Shown here: positions 24,311-36,792 of the stretch, piece by piece
Layout of the letters: each line of letters starts with the position of its first letter
Position numbering within the stretch: the first letter of the stretch is position 1
The notes under the pieces: model-generated
What the model was told of the DNA's origin: nothing
Database searches by the model: none
What the model saw: the letters and a program-made list of their open reading frames with translations, nothing else
Made by a program: the position numbers and the translations under genes
Assembly (NCBI RefSeq): GCF_050624435.1
Contig: NC_134543.1
Location: 126,075,475 to 126,139,474 of the forward strand
DNA from: Tenrec ecaudatus
Taxonomy: Eukaryota; Chordata; Mammalia; Afrosoricida; Tenrecidae
DNA: 64,000 nt
Direction of reading: 5' to 3'

Positions 24311-25470
24311 ACGCCTTTATTCAGAGAAAAAGTATTTACAAGGTATGTCTGATAAAGATCCTATATACAAATATACACAAAATATATAAAACACAAAGAT
24401 CAGCAATAAGAAAATAAAATTTTTAAATGGATACCTCACCAAAGGATATTCAGATAGTAACCAAGAAACAAGCATGTGAGAAGATAAACGTCATCACAGA
24501 ATGAGATTCCACTAAACATTAGCCTGGCTAAAAGAAAAAAAGAAGAAATAGAAATGCTCATTCTTTGCACATAGTATGTAAAATGGTACCATCACTTTAG
24601 AAGAGAGCTTGGGAGTTTCTTTCAAAGATATTTGTAGTCTTCTTACCCACATGACACAGCAATAGTACTCCTAGGTATTTACCCAAGGAGATGAAAACAG
24701 GTCCACACAGAGTTTTCACACCGATGACTGTAGCTGCTTTATTCTTAATAAAAAACCGGAAGCTGTGCTTCAAGAGGTGAATAAAAACTGCGGTATGTCC
24801 ATGATGCTGTTGTTGTTGTGAGTTGCCATCAGTCAATTCTTACTCCTGGTGATCACACATGTGCCACCAGGGTGACCTTTTGGAAGCAGATCTCCTGGCC
24901 TGTCTTCCCAGGCACTCCTGGTTAAGTTCAAAACGGCAACCTTTCCATTAGTAATCAAGCATTTAACCAATTTTGACACCTAGAGATTCTGTGATACACT
25001 CATAATAAGGAATATCATTCAGTAATAAAAAGGAATGAGCTATCAAGCCATGAAAAGACCTGGGGAATCTTAAAAATGTATAATACTAAATGGGGGAAAA
25101 CAATATATAAACGCTACATACCATGAGTGTAACTTCATGACATTCTAGAAAAGGCAATGAAAGATCGGTGGTTGCTAGAGGATTGGCGGGAAAGATATTC
25201 TGTATGAAACTATACGTGTAACTCTATTTGTGAAAATCCAACAAAAATAATGAATCTTTACATAACTTAGGGACTATAGCTTGTAATAATATCTCAGTAT
25301 TGATTCATTAATTTTAATAGCACACTAATGCAAGATGCTAAAAATAGTGGAACTATGTGTGTTGGTAGGAGAGTGAGGAGGCATATGAAACTGTACTATT
25401 TGGCCCAGTTATTTTGCAAATTATTTGAAACTATTCTAGAAAGTAATACATTAATGATTTAAAGGAAAAA
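24311..25470 (+). mobile_element. Ancient L1 (L1M-type) 3' region, split by a SINE
   Basis: ATGGATACCTCACCAAAGGA, ACACAGCAATAGTACTCCTAGG, then after the SINE CATAATAAGGAATATCATTCAG and TGACATTCTAGAAAAGGCAA follow the order of old mammalian L1 ORF2 end and 3'UTR. No usable frame. Confidence 0.7.
24806..24985 (-). repeat. AfroSINE-type SINE inserted in the ancient L1
   Basis: TTGTTGTTGTGAGTTGCCATCAG, the reversed 3' end of the family, through to ACCTTTCCATTAGTAATCAAGC near the reversed tRNA-like head. Confidence 0.8.
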
Positions 25471-26395
25471 CATCCAATAAGCATGCACAGTTTCAAAGAG
25501 CAGGCATTGCCACCGTAATTACTAAGCTTCTAGTACAGCGAAAAACATTATGAAAATTTCATACAAAAAATAGAACTTCATTATTAATTAATGTACTATA
25601 CGGTAGTCCTGAATTTATAGTAGGGTGTCAGCTCAATGATTCTGTTGTAAATCAACTCAGATGTAAGCCAAATGTCTTTTTTTTTAAGTTTTCATTCTTA
25701 TTACCGTTTCTTTATAAACCTGATCTTTATTTGCCGTTAGGGGTCATAAACATTACATATAACCATTAACATTGTATATTATATGGAGTACATATTACTT
25801 AAAAACAGATGGTAGTAAGTGGGACTCCTTTAACTTTGAATACATCAAATATCAAGGATTGCTAATATATGCTGATATTTTCCATCTATTGTTATACAAT
25901 GAGGACAATCACATAATTCAAATATTCTTATCTTCAAATTGCTTTCCATCACTTAAGAATAGCTAACTTCCTGAATTTTCTGTCCCCTGGCTTTTTTCCT
26001 GGCATTGGTCATTTCTCTACTGATTGGCACCTCCAATCAGGTATTGACCTCTAGGAAATAATGGAGAAGAAACCCAGCTGAGAGGCTACTTGATAATAGC
26101 TGTGGTTAGTAATGTAGACTGAAGAAGCTAAAACGAGATCTGTGGACAATCATAGACAGTCCAATGGAAAAACAAAGCTTAAGCATCATTCCTTCATGTC
26201 AACAAACAAAGTGTATTTATTACCTTGCAAGTGGAACACAAATATATAGTACTTTCATTTGGAAACCCAAAAGTCTGTTCAACAACCCTTTTCCCTAGGC
26301 TATGGAGTTAGAATATGTAAATAACAAACCAATGTAAGTCCAGTGCTATTGTTAGAGAAAATTCCTGGGCATAAAACATCAAAATTGCAGCATTT
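25471..26395. other. Intronic sequence, no recognised feature
   Basis: AT-rich; no gene or clear repeat is recognised. Confidence 0.45.
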
Positions 26396-26640
26396 TTCAC
26401 TCAGGAGAGACCAGTCCCTGGAGAAGGACATCATGCTTGGTAAAGTACAGGGACAGCAAAACTGAAGAAGGCCCTCCAACAAGAAGGACACAGTGACTGC
26501 AAAACTGGGTTCAAAAATCAGAACAATTATGAGGATGACCCAGGACCCAGCAGTGCCTCCTTTCCATTGTACATGGGGTCCCTATGACTCAGAAACAACT
26601 CCAATGCACCTAAGAAACACCACCCGGGGCAGTGCTGCAC
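26396..26640 (+). repeat. Long-form AfroSINE body
   Basis: AGACCAGTCCCTGGAGAAGG, ACATCATGCTTGGTAAAGTA, GGATGACCCAGGACCCAGCAG and GGGTCCCTATGACTCAGAAAC match the long AfroSINE of Afrotheria. This is one of the main clues to the host group. Confidence 0.85.
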
Positions 26641-27058
26641 CAAGTCTCCTCAGGTGGCAAGGAACTCCCTGTCCAGCCAGCTTCTTTTGTTAAGGCTGAT
26701 TCCAAGACAGTATCTCTGCCTCCAATATGTCCATTGTGATGGATGAGAGATTACCGAAGAACAACTTTTATCCCTAGCACTCCAGCCTCTGCCAAAACTA
26801 CACTACCCCCCTGGAGCTTCTGAGTGAGGGGCAGACCACCACAGTGTAGGAACAGTCCATGTGTCTTCCTTCCTCACAAGAACATTTCTGCCCCACAAAG
26901 CATTGCCCTCTTCTTCCCAGATGGCTCTCTCTTTAGGCCATTTCTCAGATACTATACAAGTTAAACTTCAGTTTCTCAAAGACAACAGCAACAAGTTAGG
27001 GTCTTTTCCAGCTCAATAAAGCCAAAATCTGTCCTCAGGATTTATTAAGAGTCTAAAC

Positions 27059-27243
27059 CAGTGGTTCTCAACTTGTGGGCCATGAACCCATTGGGGGTTG
27101 AATGACCCTTTCACAGGCGATTCATAACAGTAGCAAAATTAGTTATGAAGTAGCAATGAAAATAATTTTATGGTTGGGGAGGTCACCACAACATGAGGAA
27201 CTGTATTAAAGGGTCACGGCATTAGGAAGGTTGAGAACCACTG
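27059..27243 (+). mobile_element. SPIN-type hAT MITE
   Basis: 185 bp, CAGTGGTTCTCAACTTGTGGG to GGTTGAGAACCACTG. 8-bp duplication GTCTAAAC/GTCTACAC (27051-27058, 27244-27251). The best-preserved ends of the five. Confidence 0.95.
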
Positions 27244-27399
27244 GTCTACACTGAAAGTGCTGTGTACACACCCTATGAACTATGTATGGTAAATACTTAG
27301 ATGAAAACCATAGCGACAGGCTATCTGTGAGGCAAAACTCACCACTGAAAAAGCACATTTAAACACACTTATACAAGATCCTCAGCAGGAGCTTCTCGT

Positions 27400-27560
27400 C
27401 TGGATTAAACATATTGAGTGAATTAAGAGCAGGAAAAAAAGGAGGCTTTCTACTCCTGAAAAAAGTTAATCTTGGAAACCCGGAGACAGCTCTACTTTGT
27501 CCCATAGTCATAATGACTTGGAATTGACTCCGTAGCAGGGAGTAAATCACCACCAGTAAG
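27400..27560 (+). repeat. AfroSINE-type SINE, 3' part
   Basis: GGAGGCTTTCTACTCCTG, CTCTACTTTGTCCCATAGTC and TTGGAATTGACTCCGTAGCAG. Confidence 0.75.
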
Positions 27561-27572
27561 CCACCACCACCC

Positions 27573-28868
27573 CTCTTTTTTAATATTAAAGAATTTTATT
27601 GGGGGATCTTATAGCTCTTATAACAATCCATAAATCAGTTGTAGCAAGCATATTTGTATATATGTTGCCATCATTATTTTCTAAACATTTACTTTCTATT
27701 TGAACCCTTGGTATCAGCAACTCTTTTGTCTCTCCCTCCCACCCTGTGATCCCTTGATAAATTATAAATTATCATTTTCGTATCTTACACCGACCGCTGT
27801 CTCCCTTTCCCCATGATTTCTGTTGTTCAGTTCCCCCTTCCTCCCTTCCTCTCCCTACGCTCCTATATAAGATAGGCATGGAAACTGGAAGCTTGAAGAG
27901 AAACAAGGGGACAGACGGTTCTGGAGGTACCTGAGGCAGGGGAAGCAGAGGAAGGGAGCGGTGAACAAACAACGTCACAGACAAGGGAACAATTAGGGAA
28001 TTAAAATCAGCAACAAGGAGGACATAGAGATCCTGGGGGTGTTAGAGTAACAGCAATCTAGCTAAGAGGAATTACTAAGAGGCAAAAGAAGGGTGAGCAT
28101 GATGGTGGGTAAGAGAAGGTAAATGGAAACAGGAAAGATCTAGGAAGCAAAGCTATGGATAAAGGTATAAACATAGGTATGTACATATGTAAATAAATTA
28201 ATTCATAAAAATAGAGGTATTGACATAGGAACATATATTTATATGGCAATATATTGAGGTAGTGGACGGCCTCTGCTCCAGCCCCCCCTCAACACAAGAA
28301 CACTTTGTTCTAACACCCTGGCATTCTGTGATGCTCACCCTACCAGCATGATAGCTGAAGACAAAATGGGTGCATAAGAAAATGTGGTGAAGAAAGCTGA
28401 TGGTGCCCAGCTATCAAAAGATATAGTGTCTGGGGTCTTAAAGGCCTGAAACAGCCATCTAGCCGAAAAGCAACAAGCCCACATAGAAGAAGCACACCAG
28501 CATGTGCGATCATGAGGTGTCGATAAGATCAGGTAACAGGCATCAGTACACCCAAAACAAAAAAACCCATACTGTTGAGAACAAGGGGGGGTCGGAGCAG
28601 AGACCCAAAGCCCATCTGTAGACAATGGGACATCCCCTCACAGAAGGGTCACAAGGAAGGGATGAGTCAACCAGTGTGCAGTATAGCACCCATTAAACAC
28701 ACAATATTCCTCTGGTTCCTTGAGGCTTCCTCACCCCACACTAGCATGACCCTAGTCCTGCCTTTCACTGCAGACAAGACCAGAGCATGTGCACAAGGTA
28801 CAGATAAGAGGTAAGAGCTCACATCACATGGAATCCAGGAACAGGAATGAGAGTAGTGATAAACCCCC
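27573..28868 (-). mobile_element. L1 with inverted 5' part (twin-priming structure)
   Basis: Left part (27573-27858) is antisense and carries the L1 tail; right part (27859-28868) is sense and is the upstream 3'UTR. The sense part ends (near AGTAGTGATAAACCCC) at the L1 position where the antisense part begins, so together they cover one continuous L1 stretch. T-runs next to a C/A-rich motif at both outer ends suggest a diverged duplication. Confidence 0.75.
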
Positions 28869-30310
28869 TCCACACACCTTTTTTAAGCGATTTCCACCAG
28901 CAAGAGGGCACTAATACATATAAAAATGGTTTAGTAACAGGGAGGAAGTGGGACTAGGGAACTGCAATTAGTGACGTGAAACAAGATATGATTGTAGAAT
29001 TGGGGAAAAAAAAAAAGGCAAGATTAGGGACAGACAAGGAAGCACAAATTGAAGGGAGGATGCAGAGCACATGGAGCAGAACCAAAGAAGCTGAAGCACC
29101 TTCTCCCAGAGTTGAGAGAGACGTCTCCTAGAGCCAGAGCCGTGTTTGTGGACTTCTAGCCTGCTAAGTTTATTACATGAATGACAATTAAAAATACCCG
29201 AGGCTACTAAATGTCCAAACCATTTGAAACTAAGAATTACCTTTAACTAACATCTTCAGTTATCTTGTATAATTCAATATACAAATGCAAGTTCTTTAAT
29301 TACATGTTCACTGATAAAAGTGAAATTATACAATTCAAATTGTTTATTAAAGATGTTTCCATTTGAAAATAATCTGATAAATTCAAAGCTACGAAATATG
29401 AAGAGGGTGGGGGGAATCAAGAAATCTGAAACAGATGGCAAATCTCTAATATGGTTTCCAGAGTCTATCTTAAACATAATCCCAATAATGTCAAAATCCA
29501 ATTCAGCACTCCAAATAAGTTATCTGCAAACCTTAAAAGGATCATTATTAAACAAATTCATTCTCTGCTTCCACTCCAGCTTCTCCAATATTCTCCAAGT
29601 AGAGACAAGTTAAAAGAGAAACTCATCATTCTACAAATTCAGAAGTTCTTTAAAGAAAAATACACTTCTACTTATCTGAAGAAGCTTCTATCAAGATTGG
29701 TGACAATAAAATCTGTGTAAGAGCCCACCCCACCTCCTAAATACAATGATTATTTATCTTTATTAGAGACCAAGGCATATCTCCACTAAAAGATGATTTG
29801 AAATAGAAAAACAGGCTTTGGGAAATAGTTAATTTGGTTCGAGTGATTAGAAAACACTGTATTTCACAGCAATATTTATCCCTAATTTTGGCCACACTGA
29901 GAAAATTAACTGTGTTTTGTTATTAGATGATTCTAGTAGGTAGTATGTAAACCTTTTCAACCTAAACCAAACTTTAATGTTAAAGGAAGCTTTAGTCAGT
30001 TTTTAATTCTCTGAGAAGCAAATTCCATAACTGACAACTGCAAAGACCCTTGGGATAGCCACATATTTCGTGTAAGTGGAAAAGGTCATTTGGAAATGTA
30101 TCATCTCAAAAAAGTGAAGTATCATTTCTAGCAGTCTAAATTGCTTACAATTTAAATAAAATCTTTAGTCTACTTCTTATACGAAAATAGTTTATTACTC
30201 CAAGTTTTACAAGAATATAGGGGAAAATGGTATTTCTGGCTGCTTTACCAAAGAAAGCTCAATTTTAAGATTTAAAAGATGATTTTAAAGTGACAGAATT
30301 ATTGGAAAAT
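28869..30310. other. Intronic sequence with a probable LTR relic
   Basis: About 29040-29165 resembles a MaLR LTR end (CTCCTAGAGCCAGAGCC, GTGGACTTCTAGCCTGC). The rest is AT-rich and unassigned. Confidence 0.4.
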
Positions 30311-30314
30311 TAAA

Positions 30315-30440
30315 ACATAGATTTACCATATGGTCCAGCAACCCCACCCCAAGTATATTCCTGTTATGGATTGTAAAAATGGTAAGACAGTGGTGTCTAT
30401 GCAGAAGACAAAGAATGAAGATCATCAGCATCAAAAATTT
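30315..30440 (+). repeat. Ancient L1 fragment
   Basis: ATAGATTTACCATATGGTCCAGCAACCCCACC is a conserved DNA-level signature of the L1 ORF2 end (shown in part). Confidence 0.6.
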
Positions 30441-30579
30441 AAAAAGATCATCAGTATCAGCTACCCAAGACTAATTCCTGAGACAGAGGTCACAGGCCAG
30501 CATCCTGCAGTTTCTACTCTGACACCAACCATCCCTCACACAGCACTGTCTATTTCTCTGCAGGAGAGGGGTGGGAGAT

Positions 30580-30775
30580 GCTGCCAACGAGTCAATTCCA
30601 CCTTGTAAAATCCCTACAGGATAGAGTACAACTGGCCCTGTGGTTTTCTGAGACTGTACATCTTTATGGAAGTAGAAAACCTCATCTTTCTTCCACAGAG
30701 GAGCCACTAGTTTCAAACTACTGACCTTGTAGTATGCTTAACCCACTGTACCACCAAGTTTCCACTTCTCGGCTC
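30580..30775 (-). repeat. AfroSINE-type SINE, near full length
   Basis: CAACGAGTCAATTCCACC at one end, ACTGGCCCTGTGGTTTTCTG and GTATGCTTAACCCACTGTACC in the reversed tRNA-like head. Confidence 0.85.
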
Positions 30776-30779
30776 ACGT

Positions 30780-31449
30780 TAATAATTCATTGTAATGGCC
30801 ACACAAAGCTCACAGACGATACTCACAGTTATAGAGCTTATTTACCAAGTAAAAATTTACCAAGCAGAAACATACAGGATACATACAGTTCTTCTCAACT
30901 GTGCTCACAAGCACACACCCAGGCCCTGTGGCCCCGTGGCCTTTGCCCTGCTCTGGCAAGTGTTACGAGCTCTCTTAGCTCTGTAGATAAATGCCCAGAG
31001 GCACCCTATTCCACCAATAAGCCTCACTCTTCAGCACACTTAGCCCAAAGAGTGCTTTCTGGCTCCATGGGCTGGAAAGAGTAATGTCCTGCCCATCTCC
31101 TATGTATTAATTCTCTGCCACCACTTCTCAGTCTCTTGCTATCTCCAGTGTTACAGTTCTCTGTTCCTTGGTTCAGACAAGTTATACCCCTGCCTCTTGA
31201 GATCCCCCTCTATCTCCAGGAATGGGATGGGAAAATGGATGAATCCTCATGCTAGAGTTCCATTCACCTTATTTGCATGGTCCCATTCCTACAAGGGAGC
31301 CATGCGTCTCATTGACATAAACAAGCTATTTAATCCCCTTAGTAGGCCACAAGCACTTCACATTTAGATAGTCCTACCCAAGTCATGTGGTGGGAGTTAT
31401 AAAGACTATGATTTAGAGGAGGTAATGTCAAGTAATTCACTGCACCACA
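30780..31449. other. Intronic sequence, possibly an old LTR, unassigned
   Basis: Less AT-rich than its surroundings. The open frames here (up to 116 codons) lack recognisable domains. Confidence 0.35.
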
Positions 31450-31881
31450 TGAATTGAATTATATCCTACAAACTGTATTATAAATCCTAACCATTATGAA
31501 AAAAAATCCTAACCATTATGCCTGTGGTTATAATCCCATTTGGGAATGGGTTGTCTTTGTTAAATTAACAAGACACACTTAGTATTAGGCATGGTATTAG
31601 GTATCTTGAATCATTCTCTTTTGAAATGACAAAGAGATTAAATGATCAAGCAAAGCAGAGACGGGGAAGAAGTATGCCAAGCCAAGCGAAGACTACCAGG
31701 AGAAGCTGAGAAGAAACAAGGACCTACCTACCTCCAATGCTGACAGATGAAAAGTCTTCCCCTAGAGCCAGCATCCTAAGTTTGGGTATCTAACTTGCTG
31801 AACTGCAAACAAATAGATTTCTGTTTGTTAAAGCCATCCACTTTGGGTATGTCTGCTATAGCAGACTAAATAACTAAGACA
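31450..31881 (+). repeat. 5' LTR of the plus-strand MaLR provirus
   Basis: TGAATTGAATTATATCC to TAACTAAGACA. It contains a short local repeat, AATCCTAACCATTATG twice at about 31484-31520. Confidence 0.78.
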
Positions 31882-31918
31882 GAACTTGGTTCTGGAAGAG
31901 TAGGGTATTGCTCTAACA

Positions 31919-32110
31919 CAGCAGTTCTCAACCTGTGGGCTGCAACCCCTTTGGGGGCAAACAACCCTTTTACAGGGTCAACCGATTCATAACAATAGCA
32001 AAATTATACAGTTATGAAGTAGCAACAAAAATAATTTTATGGTTGGGGGTCACCACAACATGAGGAACTGTATTAAAGGGTCCTTGCTTTGGGAAGGTTG
32101 AAAACCACTG
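31919..32110 (+). mobile_element. SPIN-type hAT MITE inside the MaLR interior
   Basis: 192 bp, CAGCAGTTCTCAACCTGTGGG to GGTTGAAAACCACTG, with a perfect 8-bp duplication CTCTAACA (31911-31918, 32111-32118). Confidence 0.95.
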
Positions 32111-33473
32111 CTCTAACAGATACCTAAAATGTAGATGTGTTTTTGGAACTGGGTAATCGATCGAGGCTGGAAAGGTGCCTAACAGTAAAAGCCTAAGCTG
32201 TTTTGAAGAGACTACTGGTAGAAGTAAGGATGCCAGAAGTGATTCTGATGAGAGCTCAGAAGGAAGTGAGTAAAGCCATGGAGAAAGTCTCTAGCATCCA
32301 AGAAAATATATATGGCCCAAGCAATAGAAGGTTGCTAAAAATGTGGAGTTTAAATGTGCTCTGAGGCTTTAAAAGAAAACAATGTCATGTGACTGGACAA
32401 CAAAGAAAAGAATGCTTTTTATGCAGTGGCAAAGAATTGGTCTGAATTGTTTTCATAGGTCTGCTTCAAAGTAGAACTTGTAAATGACACACTTGGATAT
32501 TTAGCTGAGGAGTGTACAAACTAAGGACATATAGCCTAAGACTCTCACCAGAACTTAGTGACTCAATCTTTTGTTAGAGACTAAGGCTGTGACTGATGGA
32601 TCTAACCAACTACCAACTAAACCAGAAAACCCACCAGCTTAGATAGACAGGGAGAAGAACGATTGGAAGGAAAGAATGCTGCTTGCCTCTTGGAATCCTA
32701 CAGGCAAGTAAACCAAAAAGTCAAAGGACTACCACTGTTCTCCAAGAAAAGAGGTCATCCCTGAAGTAATTCCTTTCAAAGGATGGGGGTCACGGCCTCC
32801 TAGGTTTCAGACACAGATTTTCACCAACTTGGTTCCAGGATGGTGGGGCAGCCTTTCATGAGCACCAGGGAAATGTGGCTCCTATCAAAAGCAGAGGGGG
32901 CAAGACTACCAAGTCCAAGAGCAGAAGAACAGAATGACTAGGGCTGAAGATTTCCACACAGATGGACTAGGACAATGAGATGATCCAAAGCCAAGGGAGC
33001 TAAGCTGCAATCCCATTGGGCCTGAAAGGCAGAGTTAAAGCACAGGGTCAATGGGCCTCCACCCAGAATTCAGAGGGCATGGTCAACAGGGCTGGTCTCA
33101 AAAGAACAGGGGTTTTCAAACCTTGAGAGCGGGTCAAATTTGTTCTACTGGGTTTTGAACTTGCCCAGACTGGTATGCCATTTTTTTCCCTCCAACTGTT
33201 CCCATTTCTAATGGAAATGCCTACCTTGTGCTTGTACTTTAGAAGCAGATAATCTGTTTAGATTTCACAGGGTTCACAGATTCAGAGGGCTTTTGCCCCA
33301 ACATAGAATACACCTAAATCTCATCTATATCTGATTTAGATGCTTCAGAAGATGGCTTTCAGACTTGATATTGATTTTTAAACTTCTGGCATGATGTAAC
33401 AGGAAACATGTTTTTCATGTGGATATGAATTTTGTGGGGCCGAAAAATAGAATGTTAAGATTGAATTATGCCC

Positions 33474-36425
33474 AAACTATTAGGGCCATCAATGAGGGAA
33501 CTGGAACTAACGAGAATTTTGGCACTGGGAATTCATAGGTTATCAGAAATAGGGAAGGACACAAACACAGAGGAGGCACAAATTGACAAGTGGGATATAC
33601 CAAAGATAAAACACCTGTGTACATCGAAAGAATTCACCAAGAGTAATGAGAGTCCATGGACTGGGGAAACATCTTTAGCAATGACACATCAGACAAAGGC
33701 CTTATTACTAAAAATCGACAATACTCTGCCTAGCTTCCAAAAAGAAAAAAACTAATTGCCCATTGAGGAGGTGGGCAAAGGACCTGAACAGAAGTTTCAC
33801 AGGGGCAGAAATCCTAATGGCCAATAAACATGAGAAACTGTTCCCAATCTTTAGCCATAAGAGAAATGCAAATTAAAACAACAATGAGGTACCACCTGAC
33901 ACCCTCAAAGGTAGCCCAATTCAAAAATCAGAAAGCAACAAGTGTTGGAGGGGCTGTGGGGAGACAGGAACTCTCATCCACTGCTGGTGGACCTGTAAGT
34001 ATGTACAGCCACTATGGAAATCAATCTTGTAATATCTAAAACAGATGGAAATTGAGCTACCATACGATCCAGCAATCCCCCTACTGGGCATATACCCAGA
34101 AGAGGCAAGAAACAGACCATGCCAGACATCTGTGCTCCAATTTTCATTGTGGCACAGTTCACAATTGCAAGGAGTTGGAAACAACCCAAATTTCCATCAA
34201 CTGATGAGTGGATTAAAACACTGTGATACATATATACAATGGAGTACTACGCATCCTTAAAAAGCAGTGATGAATACATGAAGTACATTGCCGCATGAGA
34301 AGAACTGGAGGAAATCATGCTAAGAGAAGTAAACCAAGCACAAAAGGGTAAGTCCAACATGAGTACAGTGAGGTATGCTTGAAAAAATGCAAAAAGGGCA
34401 TAGGGAAAAAGTTACTATATACAAACATTCTTGCGGTGAGGACCAGGTAGTATGGTAGGGGGCAGACCAAATCCAAGGATACATATGGTAGCCAACTAAA
34501 AAGAAGAGGGGAAAGGAAAAAAATTAAAAATAAATGGGTAGCGGGCAGGACACTAACCCAACCAAGGGGAGAGTATGTTTGTGTCTCCACGGGAAAAGAG
34601 GGACCAGACTTCAACCCAGTGCTCCAAGATGTAAATACAACATGCTGGCATAGAGTAAGAAACCAGTGGAGAGGTCTGAGGGGCCTGCCCCAATCCCTAC
34701 TACGAGGACAACAGCCCCTCCCCCAAGAAAAATTTACTTCAGAGGACAGCACTAAAGCTGCAGCTCCGGGAGAAGGACATGTCTGATCAGGGCACATGGG
34801 AGCAAATGAAGGGGGAGGAAGAGAGAGTGGAACACATCCTGGCCCACCAACCCCTGACGATACTCCGGCTCAGAGCAGCCAATGCACAGAGAAAACCATA
34901 TGGCTGGCCCCACTATGAGACACAACATCCCTAACTGACCCATAGCCCTACAGGGAACAACACTGGAGTCACAGTCTGGGAATTGCACCCGATCTGACGC
35001 CACCACACCGAGGCAAAACACTAAAGGCATGCAACATAATAGCAAGGGGAACAAAACAACGAAATGCCCAGGGAATAAGACAAATAGACTTTGGGGCCAG
35101 GGCTTGGCATCAATTCAGACTCAACTGGAAAATACTCCTAAAGGCCATCAAACAAGTCCTTGAACTAACTACAAGCGTTTTTTGTTGTTGTTGTGTTGTT
35201 TTGCTTTTCTTTTGTTGTTCTTGTTTTCATTGTTGGCTTTTTGTTGTTTTGTTTTTCTTTTTTTGTCATTTAGTTTTACTCTGTTTTGTTTTTGTGCATG
35301 TTATTATCTCCACAGGTTTGTCTAAATAAAATAGGCTGGATGAACAATCTGGAAGAGACCAATAGTTGTGGGGGACATGGAAAAGGGGAACACGGGGGAG
35401 GAAGAGGAAGGAAGTGGTGTTAAAAACCCAGGGACAAGGGAACAACAAGTGATCCAAATCAGTGGTGAGGAGGGTGTAGGAGGCATGGTAGGGCTTGATC
35501 AAGGGTAATATAATCGAGAGGAATTCATGAAACCCAAATGAAAGTTGAGCATGATAGTGGGACAGGAGGAAAGTCAAAGGAAATAGAGGAAAGAACTAGG
35601 AGGCAAAGGGCACTTATAGAGGTCTAAATAAAGACAAGTACATATGTAAATATATTTATATATAAGGATGGGGAAATAGATCTATGCATATATTTATAGG
35701 CTTAGTATTAAGGTAGCAGATGGACACTGGGCCTCCACTCAAGTACTCCCTCAATGCAACAATGCTTTGTTCTATCAAATTGCATTCCATGATGCTCACC
35801 TTCCCGACACAATCACTGAAGACAAAGCAAGTGCACAAGCAAATGAAGAAAGCTGATGGTGCCCGGTAAAAGATATAGCGTCTAGGGTCTTAAAGACTTG
35901 AAGGTAAACAAGCGGCCATCTAGCTCAGAAGCAACAAAGCCCATCACACCAGCTGTGTGATCATGAGGTGGCGAAGGGATGAGGTATCAGGTATCACAGA
36001 ACAAAAAATATTATCATTGTGAATGAGGGGGAGTGCGGAGTGGGCACCCAGAGCCCATCTGTAGACAACTGGACATCCCCTTACAGAAGGATCATAGGGA
36101 GGAGACAGACCAGTCAGGGTGCAGTGTAGCAACGTTGAAACATACAACCTTCCTCTAGTTCCTAAATGCTTCCACCTCCCCCCACTATCATGATCCCAAG
36201 TCTACCTTATAAATCTGGCTAGACCAGAGGATGTACACTGGTACAGATAGGAACTGGAAACACAGGGAATCCAGGGCAGATGATCCCTTCAGGACCAGTG
36301 GTAAGAGTGGCAATATCAGGAGGGTGGAGGGAGGGTGGGATGAAGAGGGGGAACCGATTACAGGGATCTACATGTATGGATTATGATAAGAGTTTTATGA
36401 GCCCCCAATAAAATGATTTTTAAAA
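33474..36425 (+). mobile_element. L1, 5'-truncated, inserted in a MaLR 3' LTR
   Basis: 2952 bp flanked by a perfect 17-bp duplication AAGATTGAATTATGCCC (33457-33473, 36426-36442). It begins in ORF2 C-terminus (IHRLSEIGKDTNTEEAQIDKWD, then [19 protein letters not shown] at about 33850) and has more than 2 kb of 3'UTR. About 270 bp near the 3' end is missing compared with other copies (jump after GGGATCTACATG). Tail ends AATAAAATGATTTTTAAA. Confidence 0.93.
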
Positions 36426-36442
36426 AAGATTGAATTATGCCC

Positions 36443-36792
36443 TCCAAAAGTATTGTGTTGTAAATCCTATCTGTGCTGTGGCTATAATCCCATTTTGGAA
36501 TTGAAGGTCTAGTTAATGAGGTAAGATTAGTGTAGGAAGTGTCTTTTAAAACATAAAAGATATTCAGCCTGCAAGCAGACCAAAAATGAAGGACGAGAGA
36601 TAGATACCAGGCCACATGAAGACTACCCAGTAGCAATCTTGAACCTTCTTCCAGAACTGACAAAGAATTCTTCTCCTAGAGCTGGCAACCTGAATTTAGA
36701 CCTCTAGCCTCCTAAACTATGAGTAAATAAATTTCTGCTTGTTAAAGCAACCACTTGTGGTGTGTCTATCATAGCAGCACTACATAACGACC
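36443..36792 (+). repeat. 3' LTR of the MaLR provirus, main part
   Basis: Continues the LTR begun at 33453-33473: TCCAAAAGTATTGTGTTG to CACTACATAACGACC. The end is approximate. Confidence 0.75.

Larger units (their letters stand above)
31450..36792 (+). mobile_element. MaLR-type provirus interrupted by SPIN and L1
   Basis: 5' LTR 31450-31881. The interior opens with TTGGTTCTGGAAGAGTAGGG and, after the SPIN, GATACCTAAAATG...TTTGGAACTGGGTAA, the typical MaLR interior start. The 3' LTR begins at 33453, is split after 21 bp by an L1 (33474-36425), and resumes at 36443 to about 36792. Both LTRs keep CTAGAGC.GGCA.CC, TAAATTTCTG.TTGTTAAAGC and a terminal AGCA...CTA region. No coding capacity. Divergence between LTRs shows it is old. 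Confidence 0.8.
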
